DNA of 64,000 nucleotides from Bacteroidota bacterium. Lineage in GTDB: Bacteria > Bacteroidota > Bacteroidia > Bacteroidales > Paludibacteraceae. Location: contig JAFNAS010000013.1 in assembly GCA_017860295.1 (NCBI GenBank), positions 1 to 64,000 on the forward strand, read 5' to 3'. Position numbers and translations under genes: made by a program. Position 1 is the stretch's first letter. Every line of letters begins with the position of its first letter. Under the pieces are notes generated by a model. That model saw only the letters and a program-made list of their open reading frames with translations, was not told the DNA's origin and searched no databases. Shown piece by piece: positions 39,513-50,178 of the stretch.

Positions 39513-40760
39513 TTATTCTACGGTTTGCACTCCTATCAAACGGTCGTACCGTTCGCCCCAGCCTCTGTAATAGGCGTAAATTACATACTCGTTTCTTGTC
39601 TGCCAAAGACTGCCCTCCATGGGCTGTAGCGACCCTATTGCCTCATCTCTTTTTACAAAAGCATACAGGTAATTGTATCCGCCCTGTTTCAACAACAACG
39701 TTTGTTCATAGGCATTGTGTTGGGCATTGTATTCCATTCGCACATTATGATCGAAACGGTTATAATTTAAATCGCCTAATATATAGAGTGATCCTTCAAA
39801 GAACGGTTTTTCAATCGGTATGCTGAAATGGACGAACATATAATCGGCATTCACCGAATCATTTTCATCATTCTGTAAATTAACCACATATCGTCCATTG
39901 GCATCTTCCTGTCGCTCGTAAGGGCGTCCCGACCGCGAATTGTCGGCAACCAGCGTTGCGTGATAATAGGGCGCAAAATATTTGATATTCTCAATTCCGG
40001 CACCGAAGGTGTAAATCGACGAACAATCAAAGCTCCGGTATTCATTGCCGCCTTCAAAAATCAAGGCCCGGTTGTTTACATAGCTCTGTTTGGTAAGGGT
40101 TGTATAAGAGGGTTGCAATCCAAATACCTGCGTATCGTACCGGTTATTTTGACGCACCAGCACTTTTAGCTCCGAAAATACGTCTTTGATTGTAAACTGG
40201 CTATTGTCGATAGTAAAATCGAGTTGTTGGTAGCGCCGGTTGATCTCCAGATCGGTATTCCCCCGGATCGTACCTTCGATGGCCACTTTGGGCTCTACTA
40301 CCGAAAAGCAGGCTACGGCTACGGCTTTATCGGGATTGTTGTCTTCGTAAATCGTTACCAGATAATTACCCGAGACTTTGAATCTGAGCTGATCGTTGGG
40401 AAAGCGTACCGAATAATGTGTGTAGAGAAAAGTAGTATTGAACGATGAGGTATAATTGGTAATCATGCCGGTAGATAATCCGTCAATGGCCTCCATTTCG
40501 GTAATGTTGGATAAACTCCAGTCGGCATTGCAATGGCGAACCGAATAATAGTAGTTTTTCCGGTCGTGAGACATTTCATCGAATTGAATACAGATGGCTT
40601 CCGTATTATTCAATCGAATAACTGGCAAAGACATTTTCTGACCGTCGACACCTACTTGTAACGTCTTGATGTTTTCAACCAAAGGCATGGTGCGATAGTG
40701 TTCCTGTGCCGAAACACAAAAGGCAAGCACCAACCAGCAAAAAGAAAACAAAGATTTCAT
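39513..40760 (-). CDS. DUF5103 / type IX secretion plug-like protein
   Basis: YYYSVRHCNADWSLSNITEMEAIDG, NGRYVVNLQNDENDSVNADYMFVHFSIP, LYILGDLNYN. Confidence 0.82.
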   Translation of the reverse strand: MKSLFSFCWLVLAFCVSAQEHYRTMPLVENIKTLQVGVDGQKMSLPVIRLNNTEAICIQFDEMSHDRKNYYYSVRHCNADWSLSNITEMEAIDGLSTGMITNYTSSFNTTFLYTHYSVRFPNDQLRFKVSGNYLVTIYEDNNPDKAVAVACFSVVEPKVAIEGTIRGNTDLEINRRYQQLDFTIDNSQFTIKDVFSELKVLVRQNNRYDTQVFGLQPSYTTLTKQSYVNNRALIFEGGNEYRSFDCSSIYTFGAGIENIKYFAPYYHATLVADNSRSGRPYERQEDANGRYVVNLQNDENDSVNADYMFVHFSIPIEKPFFEGSLYILGDLNYNRFDHNVRMEYNAQHNAYEQTLLLKQGGYNYLYAFVKRDEAIGSLQPMEGSLWQTRNEYVIYAYYRGWGERYDRLIGVQTVE

Positions 40761-40870
40761 CCGGCAAAAATTAATTAAAATAGGTCCAGTTTTCGTAGCA
40801 AAAGTTCTATTCTATGGTTCCTCTGCAAAATTAAGGTATTTATGTCGTATCAAAATACAAATCATAAAAA

Positions 40871-40902
40871 AAGCTGCCGGTATTTGACGATACCGGCAGC
40901 TT
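40871..40902. terminator. Intrinsic terminator
   Basis: AAGCTGCCGGTATTTGACGATACCGGCAGCTT. Confidence 0.8.
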
Positions 40903-40925
40903 AAAGATATTCTAATGGATAGAAA

Positions 40926-42443
40926 TTACAAATCGGTAATGGGTTTGTGTTTCGGAACCAGAAGCTTCATGCATAGAAAAGCAAGCAGGTACGCGAATGC
41001 ACATACACCAAACATGATGCCGTAAGCGGTAGATACGTTTGACGATATCAGTTCTTTAGCATGATCTAATGCCTGCGGACTTGTAATCACCTCTTTCAGG
41101 TTGTCGATTTTGATTTTATCGAGCGGAATCTGCGCTGTTTCCTGAATCAGACCTTGCGCTTTTGCCAGCCCTACTCCGATTGTGCGATAATAATCTTCCA
41201 AACGTCCTGCAATCTGCTGTACCGCAACACCGCCCAAGCCACCGAATGCAGCGCCGATACCGGTTACCGTGCCAACAGCTTTTTTAGGGAACATATCCGA
41301 AACAGTTGTAAACAGATTAGCCGACCAAGCTTGGTGAGCCGCACCGGCAATACAAATAATGCCGATTCCGTATACAATACCAAAACCAGCCATTGTTTGA
41401 GTAAACAGCAACGACAACGGTGCAATTGCAATTAATAACATCGAAGTCATACGGGCTTTGTAAGCAGCCCAGCCTTTGTTCATAAACGACATCGGAATCG
41501 AGCCGCCGTAAACGGAACCGATGATGGCTATACCGAATACCACAAAGTTGGAAATCATCACCCGTTGAGCAGTTTCTTCCGGAGATAGTCCAACGCAGAA
41601 TTGTTGTTTTACGTATGTTGGTAACCAGAACAGCAAGAACCACCAGATACCATCGGTCAGAAATTTACCTACCACAAATGACCAGGTCTGACGATAGGTC
41701 AACATTTTTCCCCACGACACCTTTGTCTTTTTATCAGGATCTGCATCCACTTTGGCTTCGTCTACATCGCTGTGAATATAATTGTATTCGGCCTGACCGA
41801 TTTTTCCTTTTTCAAGCATTTTTTTAGGAGACGAATAGAAGATACTCCAGAAAATAAGCCAGAGAAAACCGAGCACACCTGTAATGATAAATGCCATCTG
41901 CCAACCGTGGAAACTTCCAAGAAATTCGGAACCGCTTGCCCAAGTAAGTAAGCACCATGGAACGAAAATAGCACAAATCATGGCTCCGATATTGGAACCC
42001 GAGTTAAAGATTCCGGTAGCAAGTGCTCGCTCTCTTTTAGGAAACCATTCCGCTACTGTTTTAATGGAAGCCGGAAAGTTGCCTGCCTCACCAGCTCCGA
42101 AAATGCTTCGTGCAATACTGTGAGCTACAAGCGATTTTCCCATAAATGAACTGGCAATACCTGCCACTGACCATACGATAAGTGAAACGGCCAAACCAAT
42201 TTTCGTTCCGATTTTATCGATAAGCCAACCGGCTACCAACGTAAAGCCGGCATAAAATAGGGTAAAAACCGAGGTAAGTGTAGAAAAGTCAGTTGAACTC
42301 CAACCGAACCCTTCAGGGGAACAGAAATAATCTTTCAGAAAGCCGATCACATTTCTGTCCATGTAATTGACAGTGGTGGCAAAAAGGAGCAGAGCTGCAA
42401 TCGTCCATCTGTATTTTCCAACTTTTTCAGTAACTGTATTCAT
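40926..42443 (-). CDS. MFS hexuronate transporter ExuT-like
   Basis: YRWTIAALLLFATTVNYMDRNVIGFLKDYF, EWFPKRERALATGIFNSGSNIGAM. Confidence 0.9.
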   Translation of the reverse strand: MNTVTEKVGKYRWTIAALLLFATTVNYMDRNVIGFLKDYFCSPEGFGWSSTDFSTLTSVFTLFYAGFTLVAGWLIDKIGTKIGLAVSLIVWSVAGIASSFMGKSLVAHSIARSIFGAGEAGNFPASIKTVAEWFPKRERALATGIFNSGSNIGAMICAIFVPWCLLTWASGSEFLGSFHGWQMAFIITGVLGFLWLIFWSIFYSSPKKMLEKGKIGQAEYNYIHSDVDEAKVDADPDKKTKVSWGKMLTYRQTWSFVVGKFLTDGIWWFLLFWLPTYVKQQFCVGLSPEETAQRVMISNFVVFGIAIIGSVYGGSIPMSFMNKGWAAYKARMTSMLLIAIAPLSLLFTQTMAGFGIVYGIGIICIAGAAHQAWSANLFTTVSDMFPKKAVGTVTGIGAAFGGLGGVAVQQIAGRLEDYYRTIGVGLAKAQGLIQETAQIPLDKIKIDNLKEVITSPQALDHAKELISSNVSTAYGIMFGVCAFAYLLAFLCMKLLVPKHKPITDL

Positions 42444-42537
42444 CTGATAATAGTTTGTTTTGTAAAGGTCATAAAGAACGTTCCCTCAAATAGGATTCGT
42501 TTCATGTTTAACTTATAGTTTTCAGTATGTAAAGTAT

Positions 42538-42565
42538 AAGCGGATTCCTTTTCAGAAATCCGCTT
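42538..42565 (-). terminator. Stem-loop downstream of eda
   Basis: AAGCGGATT ... AATCCGCTT. Confidence 0.6.
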
Positions 42566-42574
42566 TAGTGAGAA

Positions 42575-43243
42575 TTATTTCCGAACTTTTTTAATGATAG
42601 CTAGCGCATCGCTACAAAGCTTGGTAATACCAGCCCAGTTCTGAGTCTTGATCAGATCGGCAGGGAAGAGATTCGATCCCATACCCACACAGGTCACTCC
42701 TGCATCGAACCAGCCTTTAAGGTTTCCTTCTTCCGGTTTCACCCCGCCGGTCACCATCAATTGAGACCAGGGCATCGGAGCTTTCAACCCTTTCACAAAA
42801 TTAGTTCCCAATACATCGCCTGGGAAAACTTTGCACAGATCGCATCCCAATTCCTGAGCAAAGCCCACTTCGGAAACAGAGCCGCACCCCGGAGTGTATG
42901 GTACCAAACGACGGTTTGCCACTTTAGCAACATCGGGGTTGAACAATGGGCCAACAATAAAATTAGCCCCCATCTGGATGTACAATGTTGCCGCAGGAGC
43001 ATCCACGATAGAGCCGATTCCCAGAACCATTTCAGGACATTCTTTTGCTGCAAATTTCACCAAATCACGAAAAACTTCGTGAGCGAAGTCACCACGGTTG
43101 GTAAACTCGAAAGCGCGAACACCGCCTTCATAACATGCTCTCAGCACGTTTTTGGCCACTTCAATATCGCTATTGTAAAACACCGGCACCATACCGGTCT
43201 CTTTCATAGCCGTCAGAACTTGAATTTTTGAAAATCTTGCCAT
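42575..43243 (-). CDS. eda: Bifunctional KDPG/KHG aldolase
   Basis: [65 protein letters not shown]. Confidence 0.93.
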   Translation of the reverse strand: MARFSKIQVLTAMKETGMVPVFYNSDIEVAKNVLRACYEGGVRAFEFTNRGDFAHEVFRDLVKFAAKECPEMVLGIGSIVDAPAATLYIQMGANFIVGPLFNPDVAKVANRRLVPYTPGCGSVSEVGFAQELGCDLCKVFPGDVLGTNFVKGLKAPMPWSQLMVTGGVKPEEGNLKGWFDAGVTCVGMGSNLFPADLIKTQNWAGITKLCSDALAIIKKVRK

Positions 43244-43248
43244 AGTAA

Positions 43249-43368
43249 GAAGCCTCCCCCTTCCCCTCCAACAAGGAGGGGAAACTGAGGTTGGCAGTTT
43301 TATTTAAGTTGTTGATTGTATTATTTTACTCAATAAGTCTCCCCTTGTGGGGAGATTTGGAGGAGCTT
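43249..43368. repeat. Inverted pair of CTCCCC...GGGGAG elements between eda and kdgK
   Basis: GAAGCCTCCCCCTTCCCCTCCAACAAGGAGGGGAA and AGTCTCCCCTTGTGGGGAGATTTGGAGGAGCTTC. Confidence 0.75.
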
Positions 43369-44412
43369 CTATCTTGATACTCTTCCCGAGCCGTCGCCTT
43401 TCATCAGGTTTTCTACTTCAGGAACGGTAACCAGATTGAAGTCGCCATAGATCGTATGTTTCAGGCAAGAGGCTGCAACTGCAAATTCCAGTGCTTTCTG
43501 ATCGTCGTTTGTATAAGTGAGCAAACCGTAAATCAAACCGCCCATGAATGAGTCGCCGCCACCAACACGGTCGACGATATGGGTAATATCATAATCTTTG
43601 GAGATTTTCAGCGAACCTTCCGAATACAAACAACCTCTCCATGTGTTGTGGTTGGCATTGATCGAACCACGCAAAGTGATAATCACTTTCTTTGCACGCG
43701 GGAACTTGGTTATCAGCTGTGTACATACCGATTCGAATTCGGCAGCATTCACTTCGCCTCCGGTGTGTGATACGTCGAACCCTTCAGGTTTGATACCGAA
43801 TACTTTTTCTGCATCTTCTTCGTTACCCAGAATTACGTCGCAACCTTCAACCAATGCAGGCATGATTTCTGCTGCTGTTTTGCCATATTTCCAGAGGTTT
43901 TTGCGGTAGTTTAGGTCGCACGAAACGGGTACGCCCAATTTGTTTGCTGCCTTAATTGCTTCGAGACATGCATCGGCTGCTCCTTGAGAAAGAGCCGGAG
44001 TAATGCCGGTCCAGTGGAACCAGTCGGCGCCTTTCAACACTTCTTCCCAGTTAACCATACCTGGGGTAATTTCGGCAATTGAAGAGTGAGCACGGTCGTA
44101 AACCACTTTACTTGCACGTGCCACGGCACCCGTTTCGAGGAAATAGATTCCTACACGATCGCCACCGCGTACTACATTGTCTGTTTTAACGCCATACTTG
44201 TGCAATTCGCTTAAACACCACTCTGCAATGTCGTTTTTAGGCAAACGGGTAACGAACTGAGCGTCCATCCCATAGTTGGCCAAAGATACTGCAACGTTAG
44301 CTTCTCCACCACCAAAAGTAGAGTTGAGGTTTGTTGCCTGACAAAAACGTTCGTAGCCCGGAGTGGCTAAACGAAGCATAATTTCTCCAAAAGTTACAAT
44401 TTTCTTGCTCAT
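43369..44412 (-). CDS. kdgK: PfkB-family sugar kinase (2-keto-3-deoxygluconate kinase)
   Basis: MSKKIVTFGEIMLRLATPGYERFCQA, VDRVGGGDSFMGGLIYGLL; ORF track extends to 44463. Confidence 0.88.
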   Translation of the reverse strand: MSKKIVTFGEIMLRLATPGYERFCQATNLNSTFGGGEANVAVSLANYGMDAQFVTRLPKNDIAEWCLSELHKYGVKTDNVVRGGDRVGIYFLETGAVARASKVVYDRAHSSIAEITPGMVNWEEVLKGADWFHWTGITPALSQGAADACLEAIKAANKLGVPVSCDLNYRKNLWKYGKTAAEIMPALVEGCDVILGNEEDAEKVFGIKPEGFDVSHTGGEVNAAEFESVCTQLITKFPRAKKVIITLRGSINANHNTWRGCLYSEGSLKISKDYDITHIVDRVGGGDSFMGGLIYGLLTYTNDDQKALEFAVAASCLKHTIYGDFNLVTVPEVENLMKGDGSGRVSR

Positions 44413-44576
44413 TGTATTGATGTGATTTTGATTAAATTGGTTTGCCAATTTTCGCAAATGCAAAGAAACTGTTTTTTCTTCAATTAAACAATGACAATTT
44501 ATAACGGGATGCCGTCATTTTATTGAAATTGTTTACACTCACGAACAACTTCTAAACATCGCATTCAATTCCGAAA

Positions 44577-45983
44577 TTAAAACTGGAAGAAGTTTTTAGC
44601 GTTGTTGTAGCTGATATCTTCTACCATTTGACTTAGGAATGCCAGTTCGCTTGCCGGTAACTTTCCTTTTTCAACGTCGGTTCCGATGAGGTTACACAGG
44701 ATACGACGGAAATATTCGTGACGAGGATACGAAAGGAAGCTGCGGGAATCGGTCAACATGCCAACAAAGCGGCTCAATAGACCTAAAACGGACAACGAAT
44801 TCATCTGAGCTGTCATGCCAATTTCCTGATCGAGGAACCACCAGCCCGAACCGAACTGAATTTTGCCTGCAACGCTACCATCCTGAAAATTACCAATCAT
44901 AGTAGTAATCAGATCATTGTCGCGAGGATTGAGGTTGTAAAGAATTGTTTTAGCCAGTTTGTTGTCTGTATCAAGACGGTTGAGGAATTTCGACATTGCT
45001 TTGGCCACTGTAAAGTCGCCGATTGAATCGAAACCGGTGTCAGGTCCTAAGCTCTTGAACAAACGGCTGTTGTTGTCGCGGATAGCTCCGAAGTGGAATT
45101 GCTGTGTCCATCCTGTTTCCCAGTCCATTACGGCAAATTCGACCAGCATGGCCGATTTAAACTTCACGATTTCTTCTTTGGTCAACTCTTTGCCGCCATA
45201 TACTTTGTTGAAGATAGCATCGATTTCGGCTTGAGTATAATCTTCTGCATAGAATTCTTCGATACCATGATCACTCAATTTGCAACCTACCGAGGCGAAA
45301 AACTCGTGGCGTACACGCAATGCTTCGATCACATCGGCAAACTTGGAAATTGTTACTCCGGAAACCGTAGCCAACTTTTCGATATAAGTGCGGAAATTAG
45401 CTGCATTTTCAACAGCCATGGCTTTATCCGGACGCCAGGTTGGAAGTACTTTCACTTCGAATCCTTCGTTTTTCAGTGCAATATGATATTCGAGCGAGTC
45501 GATCGGATCATCCGTTGTACAAACTACCTTCACGTTGCAACGTTTCATCAATCCGCGTGCCGAAAATTCGGGAGTGCGCAATTTGGCGGTACATGCGTCA
45601 AAAATTTCTTTTGCTGTCTCGGGTTTCAAAAGGGTGTTTACTCCGAAAATGGAGCGGAGCTCAAGGTGGGTCCAGTGATAGAGTGGATTGCGCATGGTAT
45701 AAGGAACAGTGGCAGCCCATTTTTCAAATTTTTCCCAGTCGGAGGTCTCTTTTCCGGTGCAGAAGCGTTCGTCAATGCCGTTTGTGCGCATAGCACGCCA
45801 TTTATAGTGGTCGCCTTCGAGCCAAATTTGGCCAAGGTTGTCGAACTGGCGATCTTTGGCAATGAATTCAGGGTTAAGGTGACAGTGATAATCAATAATT
45901 GGCATTTTAGCCGCATGCTCGTGATACAGTTGCTTCGCTGTTTCGTTGTCGAGCATGAAATCTTTGTCCATGAAATCTTTCAT
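44577..45983 (-). CDS. uxaC: Glucuronate isomerase
   Basis: IIDYHCHLNPEFIAKDRQFDNLGQIWLEGDHYKWRAMRTNGI; RFVGMLTDSRSFLSYPRHEYFRRILCNLIG; ORF track extends to 46034. Confidence 0.96.
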   Translation of the reverse strand: MKDFMDKDFMLDNETAKQLYHEHAAKMPIIDYHCHLNPEFIAKDRQFDNLGQIWLEGDHYKWRAMRTNGIDERFCTGKETSDWEKFEKWAATVPYTMRNPLYHWTHLELRSIFGVNTLLKPETAKEIFDACTAKLRTPEFSARGLMKRCNVKVVCTTDDPIDSLEYHIALKNEGFEVKVLPTWRPDKAMAVENAANFRTYIEKLATVSGVTISKFADVIEALRVRHEFFASVGCKLSDHGIEEFYAEDYTQAEIDAIFNKVYGGKELTKEEIVKFKSAMLVEFAVMDWETGWTQQFHFGAIRDNNSRLFKSLGPDTGFDSIGDFTVAKAMSKFLNRLDTDNKLAKTILYNLNPRDNDLITTMIGNFQDGSVAGKIQFGSGWWFLDQEIGMTAQMNSLSVLGLLSRFVGMLTDSRSFLSYPRHEYFRRILCNLIGTDVEKGKLPASELAFLSQMVEDISYNNAKNFFQF

Positions 45984-46163
45984 ATTCCGTTTGTATTTGT
46001 TTGGTATTATAGTTGAATATTCATTATCAGGCATTTATAATTAATCGCGTTGCGACCGTGTGCGAGCACGAAGTTACATATAAAATTTCACATATTAAAG
46101 AGCCTTCTCAAAGAAAAATGATTTTTATTTGCAGGCAAAGATTCTTTGCATTGCCACTGCAAA

Positions 46164-46940
46164 TCAAAAGGTACCGGAAAGGCCGAGCGTGTCGGTAAGG
46201 CAAAATACCTGGCTATAGATATAAATTCCCATTTTGTTTGTATCCAGTTTCCGGTTTAATTGCAGAACCGGATACCCGGGTTTAACTCTGAAATGTCCTT
46301 GCAACTTTGTATCGGCCTTAATGGCAAAGATTTGCTGTACGCCACCGGTTATCTCAATCTGATATCTGGCGCGCAGCACATCGAACAAAGATTTATTTTC
46401 CAGATTCAGAGAGGTAAATCGGGGAAAATTAAGGTTGGGGAGCATTGTAATGTCATAAAAAACAGGCTTTCCATTCAGATAACGCAGGCGTTCGAAATAG
46501 ATGCAACCCACCTCTTTCTCCATGTCGCTCAGTTCAAACGAAAATGCCTCTTTCCATGCACGCACTTCCGGGTGTCTAATAATTTTTGTGGTTAAAATGC
46601 TGTCGCCAACGGCAGAGGTTGTACTCATCAACGACAAGATGCCAATGCCTTTGGGTAGCCCTTTTACAATACTTCCTTTTCCTTGATGTTTAATTATATA
46701 GCCATCCGCCACCAAGCGATCCAGCGCTTTGCGCACCGTATGCCGTGCTATTCTGTGCACTATGCTCAACTCATGCTCGGATGGCAATAAGTCGCCTTCG
46801 GCATACACACCGTCGTGAATCAACATGCGAAGAGCTTCGTACAATTTTTTATGTTCCGGAAGATCTGCCATTTTATCAAAGAGTTTGTATTCGTATTTCA
46901 AAGGTAGGGAATGCAGGTGAATATCCAAAACTTTTTTCAT
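46164..46940 (-). CDS. GntR/UTRA family transcriptional regulator
   Basis: ALRMLIHDGVYAEGDLLPSEHELSIVHRIARHTVRKALDRLVADGYIIKHQGKGSIV. Confidence 0.92.
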   Translation of the reverse strand: MKKVLDIHLHSLPLKYEYKLFDKMADLPEHKKLYEALRMLIHDGVYAEGDLLPSEHELSIVHRIARHTVRKALDRLVADGYIIKHQGKGSIVKGLPKGIGILSLMSTTSAVGDSILTTKIIRHPEVRAWKEAFSFELSDMEKEVGCIYFERLRYLNGKPVFYDITMLPNLNFPRFTSLNLENKSLFDVLRARYQIEITGGVQQIFAIKADTKLQGHFRVKPGYPVLQLNRKLDTNKMGIYIYSQVFCLTDTLGLSGTF

Positions 46941-47103
46941 GAAACATCTGCGTACATGTTGGATAAAAACTGGTCTTTTATAAATATCAATCTATTTACA
47001 ATCAGTATATTAATTCCAAAAAATCTTTTGCTTGTATATATGTGTAAATGAAGATAACTTTGTTGTGTGAAATGAGCGAAACAGATCTTTTTTAATTTAT
47101 ACA

Positions 47104-47913
47104 ATGAAATCAATATTGGACAATCGCCCCGCGTTGGCGAAAGAGGTGTATAAAGTAGCAGAAGTGGCTGGCTATCTTTGGCAAAAAGGATGGGCCGAAC
47201 GCAACGGAGGTAATATAACCATCAATATCACCGAATTTGTCGATGATGAAATCAGGTCGCTGCCTGCTATCAGCGACGTAACGCCGATTGGTACTACGCT
47301 TCCCAATCTGAAAGGTTGCTATTTCTACTGCAAGGGTACCAACATGCGCATGCGTGATTTGGCTCGCTGGCCGATGGAAAACGGATCGGTGATTCGTATT
47401 CTGGATGACTGTGCAAGCTATGTTATCATTGCGGATCAACCCGTCAAGCCTACATCCGAATTGCCGTCTCACCTGAGCATGCACAATTTTCTGATCGGCA
47501 AAGGATCTGACTACAAAGCGTCGCTTCACACCCACCCGATTGATCTGATTGCGATGACTCATCATAAGCCTTTTCTGGAGAAAGATGTGCTTACCAATCT
47601 CTTGTGGAGCATGATTCCCGAAACCAAGGCGTTTTGCCCGCGTGGATTGGGCATTATTCCGTATAAATTGCCAAGCTCGGTAGATTTGGCACAGGCAACT
47701 ATCAAGGAACTTGAGGACTATGACGTAGTGATGTGGGAAAAGCATGGCGTCTGCGCCGTCGGTATCGACATTATGGACGCCTTCGATCAAGTGGATGTGT
47801 TAAGTAAATCGGCTCAAATCTACATGACGGCTAAAAACATGGGATTCGAACCGGCCGGAATGACTGCCGAGCAGATGCAGGAAATGACGGTCGCTTTTCA
47901 CTTGCCCAAATAA
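47104..47913 (+). CDS. rhaD: Rhamnulose-1-phosphate aldolase
   Basis: AERNGGNITINITEFVDDE, ELPSHLSMHNFL, LHTHPIDLIAMTH, WEKHGVCAVG. Confidence 0.93.
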   Translation: MKSILDNRPALAKEVYKVAEVAGYLWQKGWAERNGGNITINITEFVDDEIRSLPAISDVTPIGTTLPNLKGCYFYCKGTNMRMRDLARWPMENGSVIRILDDCASYVIIADQPVKPTSELPSHLSMHNFLIGKGSDYKASLHTHPIDLIAMTHHKPFLEKDVLTNLLWSMIPETKAFCPRGLGIIPYKLPSSVDLAQATIKELEDYDVVMWEKHGVCAVGIDIMDAFDQVDVLSKSAQIYMTAKNMGFEPAGMTAEQMQEMTVAFHLPK

Positions 47914-47936
47914 TTGTCATTTGAAACAAGCAAATA

Positions 47937-47973
47937 GCAGAGAGGTTGCCTCCAAACGAGGCAACCTCTCTGC
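47937..47973. terminator. Intrinsic terminator downstream of rhaD
   Basis: GCAGAGAGGTTGCCTC-CAAAC-GAGGCAACCTCTCTGC. Confidence 0.8.
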
Positions 47974-48070
47974 GTTATCGAACTGCACAACTGTATTCCG
48001 ATGCTCCGGAGAGGTTTGTATATGCCTGTTTTTATAAATATCTTTGTCCGACAGAAACTCACAATGCATT

Positions 48071-49426
48071 ATGATTGATTTAGCAATTATCGGTGGAGGT
48101 CCGGCCGGATACGTGGCTGCAGAACGTGCAGGAGCCAAAGGACTCACGGTGGTGTTGTTCGAAAAAAAAGAGATGGGGGGCGTTTGTCTCAACGAAGGAT
48201 GTATTCCTACAAAAACGTTGCTGTATAGTGCAAAAACGTATGACAATGCCCTTCATAGCGATAAATACGGAGTCTTTGCCGAAAACGTCAGTTTTGATTT
48301 CAATAAAATGATGCTCCGCAAAAACAAGGTGATACGTAAACTGGTTGCCGGTGTAAATGCCAAAATGAAAGCTCACGGGGTCGACGTGGTAAAAGGGGAG
48401 GTTTACATCGAGAATCGTTCGCAGGATGGCATCTCCATTCGCTGTGGAGAGAATTGTTATCAGGCAAAAAATCTTCTTGTTTGCACCGGTTCCGAAACGT
48501 TTATCCCTCCTATCCCCGGACTTGCTGAGGCGGGAGATTGTATTCTTACCAACCGAGAAATACTGGCACTTAAAGAGCAACCGGAATCTCTGATTGTGAT
48601 TGGCGGAGGCGTAATCGGGATGGAATTTGCCAGTTTCTTCAATAGCATCGGTACCAAGGTAACGGTTGTTGAGATGATGCGCGAAATATTGACCGGAATG
48701 GATACTGAAATGAGTGCCCAGCTTCGCGAAATGTACGCTAAGAAAGGGATTGTGTTTCATTTGTCAGCCAAAGTAACGGCAATCGATGGAAATTCGGTAA
48801 TATTTGAAAAGGATGGACAAACCGAAACCGTAACGGGTGAAAAAATACTGTTGAGTGTCGGTCGTCGTGCCGTGACGCAGGGTTTCGGACTTGAGAACCT
48901 CGGGATAGAGCTCTTCAAGGGCGGAATTAAGGTGGATGAAACGATGCGCACCAACGTCCCCAATGTATATGCTGCCGGTGATGTTACCGGATTCTCACTT
49001 CTTGCACACACGGCAAGCCGAGAGGGTGAAGTGGTTGTCAATAACCTGACTGGGCAAGCCGACACGATGAGTTACCGAGTTATTCCCGGTGTGGTGTATA
49101 CCAATCCGGAGATTGCCGGTGTGGGGCTGACCGAAGAGATGGCCAATGCGCAAAATATTGCTTATCGGGTGGCTAAACTCCCCATGACCTATGCCGGACG
49201 TTTTGTTGCCGAAAACGAAGGTGTCAACGGACTCTGCAAAATTTTAATCAGTGAACGGGATGAGACGGTTCTCGGAGTACACATGTTGGGTAATCCGGCT
49301 AGTGAAATTATCTACGGCGCGGGCATGGCTATCGAACAACGAATGACTCTCGAAGAGCTGAAAAAAATTGTTTTTCCGCATCCGACGGTGTCGGAAATAT
49401 TCAAAGAAACACTTTTTGAACTATAA
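48071..49426 (+). CDS. lpdA: Dihydrolipoyl dehydrogenase
   Basis: DLAIIGGGPAGYVAAERAG, GGVCLNEGCIPTKTLL, VYAAGDVTG; ORF-track start 48044. Confidence 0.93.
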   Translation: MIDLAIIGGGPAGYVAAERAGAKGLTVVLFEKKEMGGVCLNEGCIPTKTLLYSAKTYDNALHSDKYGVFAENVSFDFNKMMLRKNKVIRKLVAGVNAKMKAHGVDVVKGEVYIENRSQDGISIRCGENCYQAKNLLVCTGSETFIPPIPGLAEAGDCILTNREILALKEQPESLIVIGGGVIGMEFASFFNSIGTKVTVVEMMREILTGMDTEMSAQLREMYAKKGIVFHLSAKVTAIDGNSVIFEKDGQTETVTGEKILLSVGRRAVTQGFGLENLGIELFKGGIKVDETMRTNVPNVYAAGDVTGFSLLAHTASREGEVVVNNLTGQADTMSYRVIPGVVYTNPEIAGVGLTEEMANAQNIAYRVAKLPMTYAGRFVAENEGVNGLCKILISERDETVLGVHMLGNPASEIIYGAGMAIEQRMTLEELKKIVFPHPTVSEIFKETLFEL

Positions 49427-49473
49427 AAAAGGAGGAAGCAGAACATCATGTGAAGTTCTGCTTCCTTTTTTTT
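49424..49473. terminator. Intrinsic terminator
   Basis: GGAAGCAGAAC-ATCATGTGAA-GTTCTGCTTCC with A/T flanks. Confidence 0.8.
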
Positions 49474-49489
49474 GAGAGTGGGCTGATAG

Positions 49490-50125
49490 CTAAAATGCCA
49501 GCAGTCGTATGAAAAATACCGTGATGTGGTTGATAAGCTGAGACAAGTGCAGGATGTTTACATGCAGAAAGTTCTCAGCAAGAATAATAGCCAGCAATCC
49601 GGCGGTGCCCCATTTGTACAGATTGATCATCAGGGTTGGATTGGTCTCTTTCAGGAAGGTGAGGTAGAGATGCGATCCGTCGAGTGGAGGGATCGGAATC
49701 AGGTTGAAGATGAATAGTCCGAAATTGATAATTCCGGAAATCACGATCCAGTTGATGATTAAAAGGCCGGTCTCCGTGCTGTTGAAATAGGGGTAGATAA
49801 AAAGAATCCGCGCGACGACAAGCAGTAACAACGCGATAATAAAGTTGGATAGTGGTCCGGCAATCGAGATCAGAATTTCGTCGCGGTGCTTGTGCTTCAG
49901 ATTTTCCGGGTTGAAACTGACTGGCTTGGCCCATCCGAATCCGGCAAAAATAATCAGAAAAAATCCCATCCAGTCGATGTGACGGAGCGGATTCAGAGAG
50001 ATGCGTCCCTCCATCTTTGCCGTATTGTCGCCCAGTCGATAGGCTGTGTAGGCATGAGCAAATTCGTGTACCGTCAGACCGATGATGGCAGCGGGGATAA
50101 GTTTTAACGTTTCGGATAGTTCCAT
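49490..50125 (-). CDS. Site-2 protease/M50 family peptidase
   Basis: GLTVHEFAHAYTAYRLGD HExxH; NLIPIPPLDGSH. Confidence 0.92.
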   Translation of the reverse strand: MELSETLKLIPAAIIGLTVHEFAHAYTAYRLGDNTAKMEGRISLNPLRHIDWMGFFLIIFAGFGWAKPVSFNPENLKHKHRDEILISIAGPLSNFIIALLLLVVARILFIYPYFNSTETGLLIINWIVISGIINFGLFIFNLIPIPPLDGSHLYLTFLKETNPTLMINLYKWGTAGLLAIILAENFLHVNILHLSQLINHITVFFIRLLAF

Positions 50126-50178
50126 AATTATAGACTGGTAGGTATTATTGATTCCTGTTAAGCCAGTAAATTGTTGTT

